Positions 6,833 through 10,100 of a stretch of 10,100 bases of DNA are shown in pieces. Source of the DNA: Bacteroidota bacterium (GTDB lineage Bacteria; Bacteroidota; Bacteroidia; Chitinophagales; Chitinophagaceae); contig JAGWTX010000042.1 of NCBI GenBank assembly GCA_028875955.1, positions 1 through 10,100 on the forward strand. Direction: 5' to 3'. Position 1 is the stretch's first letter. Each line of letters begins with the position of its first letter. Both the position numbers and the translations under genes were made by a program. The notes below the pieces were generated by a model. It had not been told where the DNA came from and ran no database searches. It saw only the letters and a list, made by a program, of their open reading frames with translations.

Positions 6833-7190
6833 CTTTTGCGGTTTATAGCCCCGCGTGGTTATGAGGACATTCCGATGATGAAATCGGGATTCAATCCTTG
6901 TTTTCTGCCGACCTTTTCTTTTTTCTATCCACCTGGACTCATCCTGGTGAACGCTTCTTCTAAGCTGGATCCTCTGTGCCTGGGCCAGGTGATCTAAGAA
7001 GTACCGGAAGCAAACAAACCTCGAAGGGCCTGTTTATATGTTATGATCTCGTTTTGACCAGGTTCGGAGGAATCATCCCCTGTAGCCTGATCCGGATCGT
7101 TTTCCAACCAGAGCTGCTTTTTCCCGAGAGATTGGCAGATGGCAATTAATAAGAACAGTTGCTTTTCAACGAATTGATCAGCGTGGCCTA
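6833..7190. other. 358-base intergenic region between rpsJ and rplC
   Basis: This stretch lies between two genes that are normally adjacent. No family-recognisable gene was found and there is no TAnnTTTG promoter on the minus strand. It is rich in small inverted repeats: CCGAT/ATCGG (6872-6887), GGATT-c-AATCC (6887-6897), CTTCTT/AAGAAG (6954-6959 with 6996-7001) enclosing CCTGG-g-CCAGG (6979-6989), and the palindrome GATCCGGATC (7089-7098). A minus-strand frame is open from 7203 to the TAG at 6994 (69 codons) but has no ATG or GTG. The region shares TTCGGAGGAA...TCATCCCCT with 7714-7733. The mRNA presumably runs through it, since no other promoter for rplC was seen. It may be a structured leader, a decayed element or a repeat insertion. 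Confidence 0.7.
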
Positions 7191-7197
7191 TCAGGCC
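7185..7197. repeat. Small inverted repeat spanning the rpsJ stop codon
   Basis: GGCCT-atc-AGGCC gives a 5-base stem with a 3-base loop, and the rpsJ TGA lies inside it. On the mRNA it is not followed by a U-tract, so it does not look like an intrinsic terminator. It marks the left end of rpsJ and the start of the repeat-rich gap. Confidence 0.55.
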
Positions 7198-7496
7198 TTT
7201 ATCTCAACCTCAACTCCTGAGGGAAGATCCAATTTACTCAACGCATCTACGGTTCTGGAAGAAGACGTATAGATATCCAGCAAACGCTTGTGCGTACATA
7301 ACTGGAACTGCTCACGACTTTTCTTATTCACGTGCGGCGAACGCAAAACGGTAAAAATCCGCTTGTGTGTCGGCAATGGAATTGGTCCAGTAACCACAGC
7401 ACCTGTACTGCGTACTGTTTTTACGATTTTTTCGGCAGATTTATCTACCAGATTGTGATCGTAAGATTGTAATTTAATTCTGATTCGTTGAGACAT
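7191..7496 (-). CDS. rpsJ: 30S ribosomal protein S10
   Basis: S10 of the 30S head; as NusE it also joins NusB in antitermination complexes. Starting at the ATG at 7496 the protein is 101 residues (E. coli: 103): MSQRIRIKLQSYDHNLVDKS, then VRSTGAVVTGPIPLPTHKR (about 27-45), FTVLRSPHVNKKSREQF (about 47-63) and THKRLLDI (about 67-74), closing with DLPSGVEVEIKA. An in-frame ATG at 7538 would add 14 residues (MTTESSQSENWVLT) with no match to the family, so the later start is preferred. It heads the operon, with a Bacteroidota-type promoter about 80 bases upstream. The usual str-operon neighbour fusA is not next to it; a divergent membrane-protein gene is there instead. Confidence 0.98.
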   Translation of the reverse strand: MSQRIRIKLQSYDHNLVDKSAEKIVKTVRSTGAVVTGPIPLPTHKRIFTVLRSPHVNKKSREQFQLCTHKRLLDIYTSSSRTVDALSKLDLPSGVEVEIKA

Positions 7497-7527
7497 AGTC
7501 AAAACCCAATTTTCTGATTGTGAAGAT

Positions 7528-7554
7528 TCAGTTGTCATTTTCAGGGGACTTCAT
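7528..7554 (-). other. Possible 8-codon leader ORF upstream of rpsJ
   Basis: Within the predicted rpsJ leader an ATG at 7554 opens MKSPENDN followed by TGA at 7530-7528. It would begin about 16 bases after the inferred transcription start and end about 30 bases before the rpsJ ATG at 7496. It overlaps, in another frame, the alternative rpsJ ATG at 7538. No Shine-Dalgarno sequence is visible. Only its presence in the sequence is certain; translation is speculative. Confidence 0.25.
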
Positions 7555-7575
7555 GAATCTATCGATTTGGGTTTG

Positions 7576-7606
7576 CAAAGGTAAGAGGCTGTAACGGAAT
7601 GGACAA
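7576..7606 (-). promoter_or_regulatory. Bacteroidota-type promoter of the S10 operon
   Basis: On the minus strand TTG (7606-7604) is followed by 20 bases and then TACCTTTG (7583-7576). This fits the TTG-N(about 19)-TAnnTTTG consensus known for the primary sigma factor of Bacteroides and Flavobacterium. Transcription would start near 7570, giving a leader of about 75 bases before the rpsJ ATG at 7496. It is the only good match to this consensus seen in the divergent region and in the rpsJ-rplC gap. Confidence 0.8.
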
Positions 7607-7899
7607 CTATTTTGAAAGTTTTTTTGTGCATTTCTACCAATAATCCTAAAAAATATCCCCAAATCGAAGGATTCTGCGGTCAGGGTTGGTTAAACACATG
7701 GTTCCGGTTGGTTTTCGGAGGAATTCATCCCCTCCAGAACCCCCAACTGGTCTGCCCTATCGGGAACCTGGTCAGTTATTTCCTGGTGAAACTGAAAAGA
7801 AATGCCCGATTATGTTAAAAAACCCAAATTTACCCTTTTGCTTTTCACATATGGCGAAAACCTGTCTCAATTCAATAATTTTACTGCAAGACTATTACT
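7607..7899. other. Non-coding region between the S10 promoter and the ligase gene
   Basis: Several short frames are open here on the plus strand, but none resembles a protein family and they overlap one another, so I read no gene. Content: a T-tract near 7619-7625, two direct GGTTGGTT copies (7684-7691 and 7706-7713), a nested hairpin at 7704-7750, and the words GAACCTGGTCA (7764-7774) and TCCTGGTGAA (7781-7790), which recur inverted and direct in the rpsJ-rplC gap. For the plus-strand gene the closest promoter-like string is TACCCTTTTG at 7831-7840, one base too long for TAnnTTTG and without a TTG at the right distance, so its promoter is unresolved. Confidence 0.6.
7704..7750 (+). repeat. 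Nested stem-loop upstream of the ligase gene
   Basis: CCGGTTGG (7704-7711) can pair with CCAACTGG (7743-7750) through 8 pairs, one of them G-U in RNA. Inside it GGAGG (7717-7721) pairs with CCTCC (7731-7735) around a 9-base loop, AATTCATCC. As plus-strand RNA it would sit about 150 bases before the ligase ATG. A near copy of the GGAGGAATTCATCCCC part at 7066-7080 lacks the CCTCC arm. The role is unknown: it could be a structured leader, a protein site, or a repeat remnant. Confidence 0.5.
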
Positions 7900-10100
7900 A
7901 TGGCTAAAAAAGCTAAGCATTCCCGGTTATCAGCCCCCCCAAAACCAGCTGAAATCCCCCTTACCCAAACACCTGCTTTTCTAGACCGCGACAGCATCCC
8001 CTTACTAGTTGCCTGTCTGTTGTATTTTGCCGTTCATTTTATCCCGGATATGGGAGGATATGATGCCATGGGAGCCCAGTGGTTCTATCTGGTGGTTCTG
8101 GATTTTGTCGTAACCCTGTATATTATGTCCAAAAAACAGGATTACCAGACAGGCGCAAACCGGCTTTTCGGGCTCAATTTTTCAAAAATCTATCTGGCTT
8201 ATTTTCTCCTGGCAGGCCTATCTGTTTTCCAGGCCATCAACCCCACAGAAGGCTGGGTCTGTTATGTTCGATTGATCGCAACGATTGTTGCCTTCTTTAA
8301 TATCAGCCTGTTGCTCAATGGCCGTTTAGACCTGATCAAAGTATTGGCACAGATACTGGCTTTTATTCTGCTGATAGAATCCATACAGTCCCTATCCCGT
8401 TTTCTAAAAGAAATCGAGACAATGGATCTCAGCACGGCCATTTTGGGAATCAAAGGCACAACAGGCAATAAAAACATTTTTGCAGCCAGTACGGTTGTGA
8501 AAATACCCTTTGTCATCTATTGTATCTATACTTCCAAAATCTGGTGGAGAATCGTCAATATAGTCATCCTGGCCATAGGTACGTTTACCCTTTTTCTGGG
8601 CAATGCCCGGGCCAGTTTTGTGAGTCTGATCTTGATTCTACTGCTGTACATCATTTACTGTATCCATACACAAATCAAAGAAAGAAAAACAGAGCTCACC
8701 CTTTATCGGCTTGCCTATGTTTTGATCCCTGTTTTAATTGCCTTTTTTGTATCCCTGATAGAAATATCCAATATAAAAAACCAACAGGAAATCAAGGGAA
8801 GCGGTGGCTATGGTACTGTAACAGATAGATTAGCGAGCTCGGTTGCATTCAATGCGGATGACAACCAGGTCAGAATCCATCTTTGGGAGCATGCAATCGA
8901 TTATACCCAAAAACATCCCCTGATGGGTTGTGGATATGGTAACTGGAAGATTGCATCCATACCCTATCAAAGAACGTTAACAAATAACCTGATTGTTCCC
9001 GTTCACTCCCACAATGATTACCTGGAGAATTTTGCGGAACTGGGATTGGCCGGGGGTATTTTTTACCTGGGTCTGTTTATCTGCATTATCGTTTATACCT
9101 GGAAAACCATCTTCTCCCCTGCTTCAGAAGAACGAAAAATGATCGCCGTATTTTCTTTTATGGCATTTATCGGATACTCCGTGGATGCCTTTTTTAACTT
9201 TCCGGGAGAACGACCGATCAGTCAGCTGTTTTTTGTATTTATCACTGCTGTCAATATCCAGGCATACCTACCGGAAGAAAAAGAATCAGCAGAAACGGAA
9301 ACGACACATGTGATCAAACCTGCATTTGGTTTTGTTTCCTTATTGCTCCTTTTACCCTCCATGTATGTTACATACCTGACTTACCAATCGCTGGTAATGC
9401 AGCGGTCCGTAATGGCTGACCTGAATTACGAACCTATGCGGCTTGACTGGAAAACTGTTTTTGCCGGGTTCCCGTCCATACCTAATCTCTGCGCAACCGG
9501 TCAACCCATTGAAGCCATCAAGGGCCGGTACTTATCGGAACAGGGCAGATATGAAGAAGCCATGAAACTGATGGATGAGGGAAGAAAAGCCAATCCGGTT
9601 ATCGGCTATACAGAATTTTTAAAAGCAGGTGCCTATTTTAAAATGGGGCAATACGATAGTGCCCGAAGAAATGCATTGGCAGCCTATAAAATGCGTCCAA
9701 GGGCTGATACCTATTATCAAACTTTGATTGCCGTTCTTGCCAAATTAAAAGACACGGCAAACATCCATAAAGCTTTCAATGAATACAATACCTACCGACC
9801 CAGTGTTTTCGGATGGAGTTATTTTCTGATAGGAATGCTAAACTCGGAAGGGAAAGGAAGTCCGGAATTACTGAAACTGGCCGACAGCAGCTTGAAAGTT
9901 TTTCCGGGTGACAGTACCCTGCTTTTCAGAAGAAATGAAATTCTTCGCTTCATGTCAGCCCCCAATACAAATACAGGTAAAACTGTGGACTTTGCACTGG
10001 CGCAACGGTACAGTAATGAAGCGGTACAGGCGTTTGGGTCAGGAGTTGCCGGTAAAGATGACCTGGCCAAAGCTGCCGGTTTATTCCTGAAAGCAGCCGC
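7900..10100 (+). CDS. O-antigen ligase/Wzy-family membrane protein with C-terminal TPR region (partial)
   Basis: The frame opens at the first ATG (7900) after an in-frame TAA at 7876 and stays open for 733 codons to the window edge, so the C-terminus is missing. The N-terminus is Lys/Pro-rich, followed by about twelve hydrophobic segments (roughly residues 33-50, 58-76, 94-112, 121-139, 143-163, 192-289 with several, 381-401, 411-455, 472-494). Family marks are GTTGNKN (186-192), NARAS with Arg237 (235-239), and a large loop (about 290-380) with Arg325 in VRIHLWEHA, HPLMGCGYGNW (339-349) and HSHNDYLENFAELGLAGG (369-386; His371). Conserved Arg and His residues of this loop are important in WaaL/Wzy enzymes, which transfer or polymerise lipid-linked glycans on the outer face of the inner membrane. 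Residues about 542-680 look like TPR repeats (GRYEEAMKLMDEG, GQYDSARRNALAAYKMRP). Ligase, polymerase and protein O-oligosaccharyltransferase cannot be told apart here, and no glycan genes are visible nearby. Confidence 0.9.
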   Translation, partial: MAKKAKHSRLSAPPKPAEIPLTQTPAFLDRDSIPLLVACLLYFAVHFIPDMGGYDAMGAQWFYLVVLDFVVTLYIMSKKQDYQTGANRLFGLNFSKIYLAYFLLAGLSVFQAINPTEGWVCYVRLIATIVAFFNISLLLNGRLDLIKVLAQILAFILLIESIQSLSRFLKEIETMDLSTAILGIKGTTGNKNIFAASTVVKIPFVIYCIYTSKIWWRIVNIVILAIGTFTLFLGNARASFVSLILILLLYIIYCIHTQIKERKTELTLYRLAYVLIPVLIAFFVSLIEISNIKNQQEIKGSGGYGTVTDRLASSVAFNADDNQVRIHLWEHAIDYTQKHPLMGCGYGNWKIASIPYQRTLTNNLIVPVHSHNDYLENFAELGLAGGIFYLGLFICIIVYTWKTIFSPASEERKMIAVFSFMAFIGYSVDAFFNFPGERPISQLFFVFITAVNIQAYLPEEKESAETETTHVIKPAFGFVSLLLLLPSMYVTYLTYQSLVMQRSVMADLNYEPMRLDWKTVFAGFPSIPNLCATGQPIEAIKGRYLSEQGRYEEAMKLMDEGRKANPVIGYTEFLKAGAYFKMGQYDSARRNALAAYKMRPRADTYYQTLIAVLAKLKDTANIHKAFNEYNTYRPSVFGWSYFLIGMLNSEGKGSPELLKLADSSLKVFPGDSTLLFRRNEILRFMSAPNTNTGKTVDFALAQRYSNEAVQAFGSGVAGKDDLAKAAGLFLKAA

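Noticed and set aside
7068..7105. CCTGATCCGGAT at 7086-7097, resembling the ACCTGATCxGGATAATGCC segment of a TPP riboswitch
   Set aside because: The rest of the THI box (the CTGAGA, TACCC and AGGGAA parts in the right order) is missing, and the downstream gene in that orientation is rpsJ antisense, not a thiamine gene.
7185..7197. Intrinsic terminator after rpsJ
   Set aside because: The stem is only 5 pairs, overlaps the stop codon and is not followed by a U-tract on the mRNA.
7497..7538. Extended rpsJ start at 7538 giving a 115-residue S10
   Set aside because: The extra 14 residues match no S10 family N-terminus, and the ATG at 7496 gives the canonical length.
7612..7907. Overlapping plus-strand open frames of 60-73 codons upstream of the ligase
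   Set aside because: They overlap each other in different frames, show no family resemblance and have Pro/Cys-rich, random-looking composition; the ligase frame starts after its own in-frame stop.
8262..8516. Minus-strand 84-codon frame inside the ligase gene
   Set aside because: It lies entirely antisense to well-supported transmembrane coding sequence and has no family resemblance.

Overview
The window holds a ribosomal-protein gene cluster on the minus strand (about 1-7570) and, divergently, the first part of a long polysaccharide ligase/polymerase gene on the plus strand (7900 to the right edge). The organism looks like a member of the Bacteroidota, plausibly the Chitinophagaceae/Sphingobacteriia side. 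Supports are: a TTG-N20-TACCTTTG promoter upstream of rpsJ that fits the Bacteroidota consensus, general lack of Shine-Dalgarno sequences before the starts, the short zinc-free S14, an Arg/Gly-rich S3 tail, and short-unit repeats in the gaps between genes. Placement below phylum is inference.

Read in the direction of transcription (right to left), the cluster is rpsJ, rplC, rplD, rplW, rplB, rpsS, rplV, rpsC, rplP, rpmC, rpsQ, rplN, rplX, rplE, rpsN. This is the canonical S10 operon running into the spc operon; rpsH would be next, beyond the left edge. All fifteen genes look intact and of normal length. They supply small- and large-subunit proteins around the exit tunnel (L22, L23, L24, L29, L4), the peptidyl-transferase region (L2, L3, L16), the 5S site (L5) and the 30S head (S3, S10, S14, S19).

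The gaps between genes fall into two classes. Nine are tight: a 1-base overlap, or 6 to 44 bases. Five are long: rpsJ-rplC 358, rpsC-rplP 117, rpsQ-rplN 100, rplV-rpsS 89 (in + order) and rplN-rplX 68. Each long gap contains a different repeat or palindrome. The 358-base gap between rpsJ and rplC is the most unusual part of the cluster: these genes are normally close together, it has no convincing gene, it is rich in small inverted repeats, and it shares short exact words with the region upstream of rpsJ.

The divergent region 7497-7899 holds the rpsJ promoter and leader and a nested hairpin at 7704-7750. At 7900 begins an open frame of 733 codons that is still open at the right edge. It encodes a polytopic membrane protein of the O-antigen ligase/Wzy (Wzy_C) family with a C-terminal TPR-like domain. 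No CRISPR, tRNA, rRNA, insertion sequence or integrase was seen.
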